Positions 28,458-38,014 of a stretch of DNA of 64,000 nt are shown piece after piece (positions within the stretch are counted from its first letter, which is position 1; each line of letters opens with the position of its first letter). The stretch is from NCBI RefSeq assembly GCF_016908855.1, contig NZ_JAFBER010000015.1:1-64000 (forward strand), written 5' to 3'. The notes below the pieces were generated by a model. That model saw only the letters and a list, made by a program, of their open reading frames with translations. It was not told the origin of the DNA and did no database searches. A program made the translations under genes and the position numbers. This DNA comes from Scopulibacillus daqui (GTDB lineage: Bacteria; Bacillota; Bacilli; Bacillales; Sporolactobacillaceae).

Positions 28458-31400
28458 ATGGATGTCAAAGACTCGTTAGGAAGATTAAAAAAGAGGTTAA
28501 GTAAAAAGACGGTTAGAAAAAATCCTTTAAAGCAGCGTCTAATCTTAAAACAGAAGCAGCGCCAGCTATATATCAGCGGACGATTCTCAAGAAAATCTTA
28601 TCAAGCGAAGGAAATATGGATTCACTCACGGACAGATGACCGAAAAATCTTATTAGCAAATATTACGCCGTCTTCAAACTTTGAATTTAAAATTAACTTG
28701 GACGATGTTATTCACTATGGTGAATCAGAAGAAACAATTTTTGATTTTTATATTAAAATTCGAACGCCGATCAAGCATGTCAGTGAAGAAAGACTAGAAA
28801 AAGTCAAAAACGATTCGGATTATGGTTTATTAAAGAATGGTGAGCCATTTATTGAATACGCCATACGATTGGGAAGGTTTGCGGATACGAAAGTTGAGAA
28901 TATCGAAAAAGTAACCATTGATAACTACTCATTAATCGTATATACGACAAAGAACGGCAATCTATCATTAGCTTTTAATAAAGAGTTAAAGCCCGTAGCA
29001 TCCCATCATATAAAACAATTAAAGATAAAAAATAATCGGCTGACTTTTTTCGGGGAGCTTTTTACTGGACACTCCCGTGTGGAAAGCGCTCATATCATAT
29101 TGCGGGGGCGCGATACAAACATTGAGAAAAAAATCCCGCTTATCCTGACATTAAAAGAAAATCATCAAAAAAATAATGGACTGCACCAATACCATTACAA
29201 AACTGATATTTCCTTAAGTCAAATGTTTAATGTCAAGGAACTTGAAGAGGATATATATGACTTTTTCTTTTATTTAAAATACCATGACCAAGATGACATG
29301 ACACTGGTTCGGATCGGTAAGCCGCGCTTTATTGCACGTCATTTTATCAAAGGCGGATATATTACAAACAAAGATACAGTTTTAGTTATGACGCCATATT
29401 ACACTTTTAAACAATTTAATCTTTCACTCCAAGTGGATGAATTTGATCACGATACCTTTAAGTATTTGCAGAAAATGCTTCGTTGGGCTTGGCTCTTAAG
29501 GCCTTTTTACAAAAGAAAGAACATTTGGCTTGTAGGCGAACGTTCGTACAAAGCCCAAGATACGGGGTATCACTTTTTTAAGTACATGCGGAAAAAATAT
29601 CCAAAAAGACATGTTTATTATGTCATTGACAAAGATTCTCCGGAACTGAAGAATATTAAAGATTTGGGTCATGTCCTCTATTATAAGTCGAAAAGACATG
29701 TTCTTTATTCATTAATGGCAACAAGAGTTATCGGTTCGCATCATCCCGACTATCTGTTTCCTTTACGTACAAAAAGGTTTCAAAAAGCTGTCAAAGCAAC
29801 CAAAGTATTTCTTCAGCATGGGGTTATGGGAACAAAAAACATGGTTGCCAATTATGGAAAAAAAGCGCCCGGGTTTGATACGGATTTATTTCTCGTCAGT
29901 TCAGAATTTGAAAAAAATATGATTGTTCAAGATTTTGGATACGATCCTCGAGAGGTGGAAATTACCGGTTTATCACGTTTTGACAGTCTTTTAGCGAACA
30001 ATGTCAATATCAAAAGGCAAATATTGATTATTCCAACATGGCGCGATTGGATTGTGACCGAAGATACTTTTTTGGAAAGCGAGTACTTCGAACGTTATAT
30101 GCAGCTCATTCATAATCCAATGCTTCATCAATTATCGCGGGACTATCAATTCGAGATCATCTTTTGCCTGCATCCAAATATGCAAAAATTCACTTCTTAC
30201 TTTACAAGCGCGCCTGTTCGAGTCATAAGCCAAGGTGAAGTAGACGTACAAAAACTGTTAAAAGAAAGCATGTTAATGATTACCGATTATTCAAGCGTAG
30301 GGTTTGATTTCAGCTTTTTGCATAAACCGATCATCTATTATCAATTCGATAGAGAGCGATTCATCGGCCAACACCCTTCGCACCTTGATTTAGATAATGA
30401 TCTGCCGGGGGACATAGTCAATAGATTATATGATATTTGCCACCTCGTGAAAGAATATGCCGAAAATAACTTTAAAATGAAAGATGAGCATAAAGAAAGA
30501 GCTTCAAAGTTCTTAAAATACAGGGATTGCCATGCAAATGACCGGATTTACCAAGCCGTTACAACATTTAAACCAAAAAGACAATACTTTAAGGAGCTAT
30601 TTGAAAGCGACTTTTGTCTGACACTTTTTAATAAATTCCGCAAAAGTAAGCTCTATTTCCCGGCAATGAAGGTGTTTTACAATCTTGCAAGACGCCTGCT
30701 TCCAGTGAATCAACAGCTTATTGTCTTTGAGAGCGGCATTGGAAACCAGTATGCTGACAGTCCTCGCTATATTTATGAAGAATTAGCGAAACGCGGTCTA
30801 AAATACAAGAAAGTTTGGGTATATAATAAAAACATCCGCTTTAATGATCCGGATACAATCAAAATTAAAAGACTGTCACCCCAATATTACTATTATTTGG
30901 CCAGAGCAAAGTATTGGGTAAACAATCAAAATTTCCCAACCTATATAAAAAAGCGGAAGGGCACAACTTACGTTCAAACATGGCACGGTACACCTCTTAA
31001 GAAGATGCTTTTTGACATTGATCATATTCAAGGCAGAAATCCTGATTATTTAGAACGTGTCTATCAGGCAACTTCTCAATGGGATTATCTTATTTCGCCA
31101 AGCCCTTATGCAACTAAGGCTTTTTTAAGCGCATTTCATTATCGCGGAAAAGTCCTCGAAATAGGCTACCCGCGCAACGATATATTCTATCGAAAAGATA
31201 AAACGGCCCAGGCCGATAAAATACGGCAAAGGCTGAATATCCCAAAAGATAAAAAAGTCATTCTGTATGCACCGACATTCCGGGACAACCAAACAGCAAA
31301 AAATAATAAATTTACTTTTGATCTCAATTTAGACTTTGAAAAAATGAATGCTTCATTGGGCGATGATTTTGTCTTTTTATTAAGAATGCACGTCGTCATC

Positions 31401-31850
31401 AAAAACAAAATTGATATCCCGGAAGAATATCAGGATTTTATATATGATGTCTCGGAGTATTCCGATATTCAAGAGCTGTACTTGATATCAGATATTCTTA
31501 TCACAGATTATTCTTCCGTCATGTTTGATTTCGCAAATCTAAAACGTCCGATTCTTTTTTACACTTATGATCTTGAAATTTACCGTGATCAGTTAAGAGG
31601 ATTTTACATGGACTTTGAAAAAGAAGCACCAGGTCCATTTTTGAGGAACACAAATGAATTAATAACGTCAATCCTTAATATCGATCACATTAAAAGGCAT
31701 TATCAGGCAAGGTATGACCGTTTTAATGAAAAATATTGCGGTTTAGAAGATGGGTTGGCGACGGTTCGTCTAGTTGATGCCATTTTTGATAAAGAAAGCG
31801 AAGAAATCAAAGATCAGCTAACAAAGACAAAGCATGCCGTAAATATTTAA
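28458..31850 (+). CDS. Two-domain CDP-glycerol glycerophosphotransferase (teichoic acid polymerase type)
   Basis: 1130 residues: a basic N-terminal stretch, a region of about 300 residues without a recognisable motif, then two glycerophosphotransferase domains in tandem. Domain 1 shows FLQHGVMGTK (near 450), ITGLSRFDSL, IIPTWRDW and ITDYSSVGFDFSF (near 607). Domain 2 shows TWHGTPLKKM (near 838), SPSPYAT, IGYPRNDIF, LYAPTFRDN and ITDYSSVMFDF (near 1014). TagF-like enzymes add glycerol-phosphate units from CDP-glycerol to a wall polymer at the inner membrane face. The double domain suggests primer and polymerase activities in one chain, or transfer of two unit types. ATG after GAGGTGAAG; monocistronic, with a 330-base upstream region that holds no ORF. 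Confidence 0.87.
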   Translation: MDVKDSLGRLKKRLSKKTVRKNPLKQRLILKQKQRQLYISGRFSRKSYQAKEIWIHSRTDDRKILLANITPSSNFEFKINLDDVIHYGESEETIFDFYIKIRTPIKHVSEERLEKVKNDSDYGLLKNGEPFIEYAIRLGRFADTKVENIEKVTIDNYSLIVYTTKNGNLSLAFNKELKPVASHHIKQLKIKNNRLTFFGELFTGHSRVESAHIILRGRDTNIEKKIPLILTLKENHQKNNGLHQYHYKTDISLSQMFNVKELEEDIYDFFFYLKYHDQDDMTLVRIGKPRFIARHFIKGGYITNKDTVLVMTPYYTFKQFNLSLQVDEFDHDTFKYLQKMLRWAWLLRPFYKRKNIWLVGERSYKAQDTGYHFFKYMRKKYPKRHVYYVIDKDSPELKNIKDLGHVLYYKSKRHVLYSLMATRVIGSHHPDYLFPLRTKRFQKAVKATKVFLQHGVMGTKNMVANYGKKAPGFDTDLFLVSSEFEKNMIVQDFGYDPREVEITGLSRFDSLLANNVNIKRQILIIPTWRDWIVTEDTFLESEYFERYMQLIHNPMLHQLSRDYQFEIIFCLHPNMQKFTSYFTSAPVRVISQGEVDVQKLLKESMLMITDYSSVGFDFSFLHKPIIYYQFDRERFIGQHPSHLDLDNDLPGDIVNRLYDICHLVKEYAENNFKMKDEHKERASKFLKYRDCHANDRIYQAVTTFKPKRQYFKELFESDFCLTLFNKFRKSKLYFPAMKVFYNLARRLLPVNQQLIVFESGIGNQYADSPRYIYEELAKRGLKYKKVWVYNKNIRFNDPDTIKIKRLSPQYYYYLARAKYWVNNQNFPTYIKKRKGTTYVQTWHGTPLKKMLFDIDHIQGRNPDYLERVYQATSQWDYLISPSPYATKAFLSAFHYRGKVLEIGYPRNDIFYRKDKTAQADKIRQRLNIPKDKKVILYAPTFRDNQTAKNNKFTFDLNLDFEKMNASLGDDFVFLLRMHVVIKNKIDIPEEYQDFIYDVSEYSDIQELYLISDILITDYSSVMFDFANLKRPILFYTYDLEIYRDQLRGFYMDFEKEAPGPFLRNTNELITSILNIDHIKRHYQARYDRFNEKYCGLEDGLATVRLVDAIFDKESEEIKDQLTKTKHAVNI

Positions 31851-31857
31851 CGTGAGC

Positions 31858-31906
31858 AGGATTCTCCTTAAATGTTCTTATGAAAAGGAGAATCCTGTTT
31901 CATTTT
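31858..31906. terminator. Terminator between the transferase gene and the DUF3891 gene
   Basis: CAGGATTCTCCTT pairs with AAGGAGAATCCTG, followed by TTTCATTTTT to the right. The right arm lies in the end of the convergent DUF3891 gene, so it may serve both. Confidence 0.85.
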
Positions 31907-32678
31907 TGCTTTCCGGCTCTTTTATGAGAATCCGCAGCTCCATCCAAGGCGCTTTTTTGTATGTCTCTATTAATCCTTGAGACGCCATGTCTTCCTTTTG
32001 TACACATTTGTATTTTAGAGAAATGGTGAAATGGCTGATAAAGGGATAAGGGGTTAAAGAAACGGTTTGTCTGTCTATCCATCTAACATCAAACGTTTCA
32101 GATCGGGCGAATTTGAAAGTTTCCGGTACAGGTATGCCGTTTTTAAACCAAGGGTGCTCATGCTTTTTTGATGCGCCTGGTTCATTTAAACAAAGGTATA
32201 ACGATAAGGAATCGCAAAACCTGAGTAAATCATAATGAAAAATAAAGCTGTTTTGATTCAATGGACTGATTTGCTGAACGATCCGCTTCTGCCTTTGCTT
32301 TTCCAAGTGAACAAACCCCTTTGCTTCCGAAGCATTTTCCTCCTCAACAAACCGCATATAATGGCAGCTTGAGAGCAATCCGGCATAGGCATTCATCGCC
32401 TCTGTTTCATCAATGCCATGTTTATAAAAAATAAGCTTTGTATTTAAAGGATAATTTGAAAAGGAAAAGGGCTTACCTGTTTTATCATCAATAAACGGTT
32501 CACTGTCCGGTCCAATCCAGCCGCGATCATGCTCACTAACAGCCGTCACCACCTCTTTTTTCTTTTCTTTGCCGGAAAAATAATCCTCCCTCCACGACCG
32601 CGCAAATTCTCCGGAAATGCGTGCATGATCATCTTGGCGAATCATAACAAACTCCGTATCCCGCTCTCTTACTATCAT
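31878..32678 (-). CDS. DUF3891 family protein
   Basis: 266 residues, soluble, no signal peptide. Family pattern: MIVRERDTEFVMIRQDDHARISGE at the start (Asp-Asp-His and later SEHDRGW), suggesting an HD-like helical metal site; then YPLNTKLIFYKHGID and SCHYMRF. Its function is unknown. ATG after TTGGAGG. It ends inside the terminator shared with the teichoic acid gene on the other strand. Confidence 0.75.
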   Translation of the reverse strand: MIVRERDTEFVMIRQDDHARISGEFARSWREDYFSGKEKKKEVVTAVSEHDRGWIGPDSEPFIDDKTGKPFSFSNYPLNTKLIFYKHGIDETEAMNAYAGLLSSCHYMRFVEEENASEAKGFVHLEKQRQKRIVQQISPLNQNSFIFHYDLLRFCDSLSLYLCLNEPGASKKHEHPWFKNGIPVPETFKFARSETFDVRWIDRQTVSLTPYPFISHFTISLKYKCVQKEDMASQGLIETYKKAPWMELRILIKEPESKNETGFSFS

Positions 32679-32960
32679 TTAAAGACCTCCAATTATGATT
32701 AACAATTTGGAAACATCTTTTATGAAGAAGCATAGAAACCATTTATCGCGAATATTATTCCGCTTATAATCCTATTCCCTGATTACAAAATATTTAATCC
32801 TGTGCTTTATATGGTTGACATGAATTAACATGTAAACCTCATTGTTTCGGCGTATTGATTATCATTTTAATTCGACCGCCAATAAACTATAGAAAATTTT
32901 ATAACAAAACTACGTTTGTTATGATAATTTAGAATAATTGGAAATTTATCTTTTTAATCA

Positions 32961-32990
32961 TTGCAATTTGTCAAGTGCATATTATATAAT
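32961..32990 (+). promoter_or_regulatory. Promoter for the 33042 gene
   Basis: TTGCAA, 18 bases, TATAAT, about 50 bases before the start codon. The rest of the 363-base gap from 32679 is AT-rich with no ORF; an ACATGAATTAACATGT inverted repeat (near 32818) could be an operator. Confidence 0.55.
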
Positions 32991-33041
32991 GAAAACGAAA
33001 AATGTTAAAACTTTGTGAACATTTGAAAAGGAGTGATGAAC

Positions 33042-33509
33042 ATGAGCATGGTTTTGTCAAATAAACATCATCAACTCAAACCAAACTTAGCATATTATAT
33101 CACATCCTTTCTAGCCACATCAGCAATCTGCGAAATCATTCTAATCTTGATTTACGGAACCTTAATGGATATGGGGATCATGGTACCATTCTTTATTGTT
33201 TTAGCAGCACTTGCAGTGATACATGCTATTGCTTACACCGTAAAATTAAAGCAATTCACTTCTTCCATGAGCAATGTTATCGAATCTCTGCCATTAACCA
33301 GTGAGCAGAAGCACTATTTAGCGAACGAGCTCAAAAAGAAAACAAGAAGAATGCACAAACAAGATGAGATTTGCCAAGTTCTTTTAGAATTAGTAAATAA
33401 AATCGAAAAGAACGCTCATTTAACCCAAACAGAAATTAATGCAATTAATAAAATTGTATTCGGCAATTATCCAATTAAAGCAACCATCAAAAATGATTTG
33501 CACGGATAA
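33042..33509 (+). CDS. Small membrane protein of unknown function
   Basis: About 155 residues. Two membrane helices (near residues 18-40 and 46-66) are followed by a basic, helical C-terminal domain with a KKKTRRMHKQDE stretch. No family recognised. The ATG at 33042 has AGGAG at 8 bases; the in-frame GTG at 33033 is within that site. A sigmaA promoter and a very strong terminator bracket it, so it is almost surely expressed. Confidence 0.7.
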   Translation: MSMVLSNKHHQLKPNLAYYITSFLATSAICEIILILIYGTLMDMGIMVPFFIVLAALAVIHAIAYTVKLKQFTSSMSNVIESLPLTSEQKHYLANELKKKTRRMHKQDEICQVLLELVNKIEKNAHLTQTEINAINKIVFGNYPIKATIKNDLHG

Positions 33510-33545
33510 TTAAAGCGCTTCCTTTGGAAGCGCTTTAATTTTGTC
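33508..33545 (+). terminator. Terminator of the 33042 gene
   Basis: Perfect 15-base stem AATTAAAGCGCTTCC/GGAAGCGCTTTAATT with loop TTT, then TTG. Confidence 0.88.
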
Positions 33546-33627
33546 CGCTCATTTATTACACTTTATCGTTTTCAGAAAGATGAACTGTCATTCATTTATC
33601 TGCCACAGGTGTTTAAACATTACTGCT

Positions 33628-33661
33628 TCGATTGACTTCATGCATCGATTGACTTCATGCA
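33628..33661. repeat. Two perfect tandem copies of a 17-bp unit
   Basis: TCGATTGACTTCATGCA occurs at 33628-33644 and again at 33645-33661, head to tail, in the non-coding stretch between the 33042 gene and tRNA-Ala. Confidence 0.9.
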
Positions 33662-33663
33662 AT

Positions 33664-33696
33664 GAAAAAATTAACGCCTTTTCAAAAAGGCGTTAA
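33664..33696 (-). terminator. Leftward terminator without a gene
   Basis: TTAACGCCTTT pairs with AAAGGCGTTAA (33671-33696) and reads into a T-run only on the minus strand. No leftward gene lies between it and the yggT terminator at 34029, so it may stop antisense transcription from the tRNA region or be a remnant. Confidence 0.6.
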
Positions 33697-33819
33697 TGGT
33701 GTACGAATCAGGAGTCATATTATGAAACTGTAACTTTATTAAAAAATTCGTTACAAACTTGTTTTTATTGGGGTTCTATTACAAACTTTTTTATTAATAA
33801 TTAATTTTTCATGAGATTG

Positions 33820-33848
33820 TTGACATGTCACTATTAGTATGATAAATT
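33820..33848 (+). promoter_or_regulatory. tRNA-Ala promoter
   Basis: TTGACA (33820-33825), 17 bases, TAAATT (33843-33848), about 20 bases before the tRNA. Confidence 0.65.
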
Positions 33849-33867
33849 ATTACTTGTCGGAAACAAC

Positions 33868-33943
33868 GGGGCATTAGCTCAGCTGGGAGAGCGCTACGCT
33901 GGCAGCGTAGAGGTCAGGGGTTCGAGCCCCCTATGCTCCACCA
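33868..33943 (+). tRNA. tRNA-Ala (anticodon GGC)
   Basis: 76-nucleotide cloverleaf. Acceptor GGGGCAT/ATGCTCC, D arm GCTC/GAGC, anticodon arm CTACG-CTGGCAG-CGTAG with anticodon GGC, T arm AGGGG-TTCGAGC-CCCCT, and an encoded CCA end. It decodes GCC and GCU alanine codons. Confidence 0.97.
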
Positions 33944-33959
33944 TAACAACGCCTATTCG

Positions 33960-33995
33960 AACACAGATTCTCCAAGCGGGATACTGTGTTTTTTT
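33960..33995 (+). terminator. tRNA-Ala terminator
   Basis: AACACAG pairs with CTGTGTT, then T's. Confidence 0.8.
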
Positions 33996-34028
33996 ATTGT
34001 AACAATTTTAACAAATACTTTTCACTGC

Positions 34029-34065
34029 AAAAATAAAAAGCACTTGGCAAGTGCTTTTTATTTTT
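34029..34065. terminator. Bidirectional terminator at the end of the YggT gene
   Basis: Perfect 17-base arms AAAAATAAAAAGCACTT and AAGTGCTTTTTATTTTT with loop GGC; T-rich on both strands. Confidence 0.85.
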
Positions 34066-34360
34066 ACAGTTTTAACATAGAGGCAAGCCTTATTAAGATA
34101 TAACCGATAGCACTATATGCAATCAATGCGAATACAGCTGACAGATCCAATATATACCCTTTACTGATTTCGACAGGATGAAACATTCCCTCAAATGGTC
34201 GAAGCAAAGGCTCGCTTATTGTATTCAGCCACTGAACAAACGGCACGTTCGAAGCGCCGAATAGTTTGATAACAATATAAAGGGCAATTATAATTTGAAC
34301 AATGCTAAGAATAATATTAATGATTTTAGCTAAAAATGATTGTTTCGCATTTTTTGTCAT
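34064..34360 (-). CDS. YggT family membrane protein
   Basis: About 98 residues with two membrane helices, IINIILSIVQIIIALYIVIK and AVFALIAYSAIGYILIRLAS, and the middle motif NTISEPLLRPFEGMF typical of YggT/YlmG. The family has been tied to division and osmotic stress, but no reaction is known. It is a stand-alone paralog rather than the ylmG of the division cluster. Start at the ATG at 34360 after AGAGGTG. Confidence 0.75.
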   Translation of the reverse strand: MTKNAKQSFLAKIINIILSIVQIIIALYIVIKLFGASNVPFVQWLNTISEPLLRPFEGMFHPVEISKGYILDLSAVFALIAYSAIGYILIRLASMLKL

Positions 34361-34596
34361 CTTATAACACCTCTTCCCCTTTAACACTAAATGTTTCGTA
34401 TCATAAACCGATAAATGACAGTATATGTGTTAAAGAGAACATTCAACAATCCGTTTCAACCCTTTAATCACTTTATTTATTTTATCATTGGATGACCTTA
34501 AGTGTCACTCTTTAACATGTTCTTTTCATTCATGATGGCTTCTCCATTTCTTATATCAAATTTTTTATTCACTCTCCAAAGTTTTTCATCATGTTT

Positions 34597-34622
34597 GTTT
34601 TAGACAGATCGCTTTCGGGAAA
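34597..34622 (+). promoter_or_regulatory. Candidate sigmaB promoter
   Basis: GTTTTA, 14 bases, GGGAAA, close to the sigmaB consensus GTTTAA-N12-15-GGGWAW, 33 bases before the start codon of a general-stress type SDR. Confidence 0.6.
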
Positions 34623-34655
34623 GTTAAGGACAAAATAAGTTAGGAGAGATGAATA

Positions 34656-35534
34656 ATGGCGGATAATAAACCATTAGAACTTACGACTCAAGAACCTCAG
34701 CACGGGTATTTACAAGCTGATATCCAAAAGAATATGGTTCCTCATTCTGAAACCGACAATCCTCATTATGTCGGCAGCGGCAAACTAAAAGGAAAAACTG
34801 CTCTTATTACCGGCGGCGACAGCGGTATTGGCCAAGCAGTCGCAATCGCTTATGCAAAAGAGGGCGCCGATGTTGCTGTTATTTACTACGAAGCACACAG
34901 CGATGCGGACGATACAAAAAACTTCGTCGAACAGCTGGGACAGCGCTGCTTAACAATTGCCGGCGATATTGGTGATGAAGATTTTTGCCAGCAAGCCGTT
35001 AATCAAGTCGCCGAAAGCTTTGGACGCTTAGACATTTTAGTGAATAATGCCGGGGAGCAGCATGTTTGCGACCGCATACAAGACATTACAAAAGAACAGC
35101 TCGACCGCACCTTTAGAACAAATATTTTTTCCATGTTTTATTTGACGAAAGCGGCGGTCGATCACCTGCCCCCTGGAGGCACAGTGATTAATACCGCATC
35201 CATTACAGCCTATAAAGGCCACCCAACTTTGCTTGATTATTCTTCAACAAAAGGGGCTATCGTTTCTTTTACCCGTTCGCTTTCTCAAAACCAAGATATT
35301 TTAAATAAAGGCATAAGAGTTAACGGTGTCGCTCCCGGTCCTATTTGGACACCGCTCATCCCGGCAACTTTTACAGAAAATCACTTAAACCGCTTTGGCA
35401 AAGATACGCCGATGAAACGCCCGGGACAGCCGAAAGAACTGGCTCCTGCTTATGTCTTTCTTGCATCCGATGACTCCTCTTACATGACGGGACAAATGCT
35501 TCATGTGAACGGCGGCACCATTGTAAATGGTTAA
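34656..35534 (+). CDS. General-stress type SDR oxidoreductase (YhdF/YdaD-like)
   Basis: 292 residues. An N-terminal extension (QHGYLQADIQKNMVP) precedes the Rossmann core with TGGDSGIGQAVA near residue 51, NNAGEQ, and catalytic SITAYKGHPTLLDYSSTKGA near 188-207. B. subtilis YhdF, YdaD and YhxC/YhxD have the same extension and are sigmaB-dependent stress proteins; the promoter here fits. Substrate unknown. ATG after AGGAGAG. Confidence 0.85.
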   Translation: MADNKPLELTTQEPQHGYLQADIQKNMVPHSETDNPHYVGSGKLKGKTALITGGDSGIGQAVAIAYAKEGADVAVIYYEAHSDADDTKNFVEQLGQRCLTIAGDIGDEDFCQQAVNQVAESFGRLDILVNNAGEQHVCDRIQDITKEQLDRTFRTNIFSMFYLTKAAVDHLPPGGTVINTASITAYKGHPTLLDYSSTKGAIVSFTRSLSQNQDILNKGIRVNGVAPGPIWTPLIPATFTENHLNRFGKDTPMKRPGQPKELAPAYVFLASDDSSYMTGQMLHVNGGTIVNG

Positions 35535-35611
35535 GTTTAACGAGCGGAAAAGCCTTTGCTCTTTTGCCGGATGACTCTCAGGGCATCGCAGCATGAGTTC
35601 ACAACATACAT

Positions 35612-35655
35612 AAGCAAGCGGAGAAAAAAGGCGATTTTCTCCGCTTGCTTTATTT
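35612..35655 (+). terminator. Terminator of the stress SDR gene
   Basis: AAGCAAGCGGAGAAAA pairs perfectly with TTTTCTCCGCTTGCTT, then TATTTTA. The left arm is identical to that of the glpD terminator. Confidence 0.82.
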
Positions 35656-35691
35656 TATCGGGATTATCGGACTATCCCTTTCAATATAAAA

Positions 35692-36159
35692 TTATTTATC
35701 TGCACTGACTATCTTGCTTTGCGTATTAATGACACCGTCATGCAGCCCTTCATGATAAACGCTGAACGTTAACAATTCGCCGATTGTCTCAAAACCTTTA
35801 AACGGTTTGTCTAATTTCTGATCTAGCTTTCCTTTGCATACCTCACGAATCCAACCCGGTTGGTCTTTTAAAAATTTAATGAGCTCTTCTTTTGAAGGCG
35901 GCTGTTCATTCCAATCAGCAGGGCTCGTATCCTTCGCAAAATAAGCTAAATAATTGCCGGGAAGATTTTGTGTCATTGAGCGCAAACCATTGGCAAACAA
36001 GTCTTGAATCGTTAGAATATGTCCTGCATTCCAGCGAATATTGTTTCTGAATCCTTTAGGTATAACATCCCAATCTGATTCTGGAATTGATTCTAAAAGT
36101 CCCGCTGTAGCAGCTCTTACAATGTCTAATTGCTTAAAAACGCTCTCCTCATTCATCAA
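35692..36159 (-). CDS. DinB/YfiT-like metal-dependent four-helix protein
   Basis: 155 residues with the DinB-like histidines: NAGHILTIQ near residue 45 and VYHEGLHDGVIN near 134-145, which with a third His bind a divalent metal. Members include thiol transferases (bacillithiol S-transferases) and proteins of unknown role. Start is TTG at 36159 or ATG at 36156; AGGAG precedes both. Monocistronic. Confidence 0.75.
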   Translation of the reverse strand: MMNEESVFKQLDIVRAATAGLLESIPESDWDVIPKGFRNNIRWNAGHILTIQDLFANGLRSMTQNLPGNYLAYFAKDTSPADWNEQPPSKEELIKFLKDQPGWIREVCKGKLDQKLDKPFKGFETIGELLTFSVYHEGLHDGVINTQSKIVSADK

Positions 36160-36295
36160 AAAATCTTCACTCCTTTTTTCATTTTCATCTTTTATTCAAA
36201 GATGTCTCACGTCATTAATATAGCATGAATAGTAAGAAAAATGCTGATCATTTGCTTCACTACATTCAAAATCCTGCTTCATAACTAATAAAAAG

Positions 36296-36323
36296 CGCCC
36301 TCCTGTTTTACAGCAAGAGGGCG
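36296..36323 (-). terminator. pgi terminator
   Basis: CGCCCTC/GAGGGCG stem, CTTTTTATT on the minus strand. Confidence 0.8.
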
Positions 36324-36329
36324 TTAATT

Positions 36330-37685
36330 TTATTGATTTAATCGTTTTTCAAGCGCTTCTTTTTCAGCTTCAAACCCTGGTTTACCAAGAAGGGCAAACA
36401 TATTCTTCTTATAAGCTTCAACACCTGGTTGGTCAAATGGATTAACGCCAAGCAGATAGCCGCTCATCGCACATGCTTTTTCAAAGAAGTATACAGTATA
36501 ACCGAAATGATATGGCGTTAACTCAGGAATAACCACTTTAAGGTTTGGAACGTCCCCGTCAGTATGTGCCAAGAGTGTACCCTCAGCGGCTTTTTTATTG
36601 ACAAAGTCCATTGTTTTTCCTGCTAAATAATTGAGTTTATCAAGATTTTCCGCATCTTCTTCAATGATGATTTCTTCCCGAGGTTTTTCAACTAATACGG
36701 CTGTTTCAATCATTTGACGGCGGCCTTCTTGCACATATTGTCCAAGGGAGTGCAAGTCTGTTGAAAAATCAGCAGAAGCCGGCCACAAGCCTTTATAATC
36801 TTTGCCTTCGCTTTCGCCAAACAACTGCTTCCACCATTCTGAGAAGTAGTGTAATCCTGGTTCATAGTTCACTAATAATTCCATTGTTTTGCCTTTGTTA
36901 TACAGAACATGACGTGCTGCTGCGTATTGATAGGCCTGATTTTCTTTAAGGCTTGGAACGCTAAAGTCTTCTTGGGCATCGCGTGCGCCTTTCATCATTT
37001 CATCAATATCAATACCGCTCACTGCAATCGGCAGCAAACCAACAGCCGTTAGAACCGAATAACGTCCGCCTACATCATCAGGAATAACAAATGACTCATA
37101 ACCTTCATTATCAGCTAAAGTTTTTAAAGCGCCCTTCTCTTTATCTGTGGTCGCATAAATGCGTTTTCTCGCTTCTTCCTTACCGTATTTTTCTTCAAGG
37201 AAACTGCGGAAAATGCGAAAGGCAATCGCAGGCTCTGTTGTCGTTCCGGATTTAGAAATAACATTGACAGAAACATCTTTGTCTTTAAGGACCGCAAACA
37301 GTTCCTTTGTATAAGTTGAACTAATGCTGTTCCCAACAAAGAAGATTTGCGGTGTTTTCCGCTCTTCTTTATCCAATAAGTTGTAGAAGGAATGATTTAA
37401 CATTTCGATGGCAGCCCTTGCGCCCAAATAGGAACCGCCGATACCGATGACGAGAAGAACATCAGAATCTGATTTGATTTTTTCAGCCGCTTTTTTTATT
37501 CGGGCGAATTCTTCTTTATCATAATTAGTGGGTAAATCAAGCCATCCTAAAAAGTCGCTTCCTTGCCCTGTTTTATTATGAAGTGCATGGTGTGCTGCTT
37601 CAACAGCATTAGACAAGTAGTCTATTTCATGTTGAGAAAAAAAAGGTAATGCTTTACTGTAATCAAAAGTCACTTTTTTACTCAT
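36330..37685 (-). CDS. pgi: Glucose-6-phosphate isomerase
   Basis: 451 residues. Interconverts glucose 6-phosphate and fructose 6-phosphate in glycolysis. Visible are [14 protein letters not shown] near residue 80, [12 protein letters not shown] near 143, [16 protein letters not shown] near 203 and the C-terminal catalytic region with [17 protein letters not shown] after GGGGGCATTAAT. A near-consensus cre site lies about 75 bases upstream. Confidence 0.97.
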   Translation of the reverse strand: MSKKVTFDYSKALPFFSQHEIDYLSNAVEAAHHALHNKTGQGSDFLGWLDLPTNYDKEEFARIKKAAEKIKSDSDVLLVIGIGGSYLGARAAIEMLNHSFYNLLDKEERKTPQIFFVGNSISSTYTKELFAVLKDKDVSVNVISKSGTTTEPAIAFRIFRSFLEEKYGKEEARKRIYATTDKEKGALKTLADNEGYESFVIPDDVGGRYSVLTAVGLLPIAVSGIDIDEMMKGARDAQEDFSVPSLKENQAYQYAAARHVLYNKGKTMELLVNYEPGLHYFSEWWKQLFGESEGKDYKGLWPASADFSTDLHSLGQYVQEGRRQMIETAVLVEKPREEIIIEEDAENLDKLNYLAGKTMDFVNKKAAEGTLLAHTDGDVPNLKVVIPELTPYHFGYTVYFFEKACAMSGYLLGVNPFDQPGVEAYKKNMFALLGKPGFEAEKEALEKRLNQ

Positions 37686-37759
37686 ATTAATGCCCCCAAT
37701 ATGTAACGTTCTTCTTTTAATTTACAAAATGGTCTTTCTTAAAGCAAATAATTGGTTTG

Positions 37760-37773
37760 TGAAAACGCGTACA
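37760..37773 (-). promoter_or_regulatory. Candidate cre site upstream of pgi
   Basis: TGAAAACGCGTACA matches the CcpA consensus TGWAANCGNTNWCA at 13 of 14 positions. The rest of the 329-base gap 37686-38014 is AT-rich promoter DNA for pgi and yuzA, with no ORF. Confidence 0.5.
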
Positions 37774-38014
37774 CTTTAAAAATTTTACAATGAGAATATT
37801 GACATTTATCTTTCAAAAGAAAAACTTAATTGATTTAATAAGCAAATTAAACCTTAATCTTTAATAATATGCGTAATAACATCGTTTTTTATCATTTTTT
37901 CTTTCATTTAGATCATAGATGAACCTGGCATAATAAGGGATGCGAATAAATTATTCTTACTAAAGAAACGCTATTAAAGAAATGAATCTTCTTATTTAAG
38001 GAGGCCTTTATATA

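Noticed and set aside
33868-33943. tRNA-Ala as an attachment site of an integrated element
   Set aside because: No integrase gene and no repeat of the tRNA 3' end in the window.
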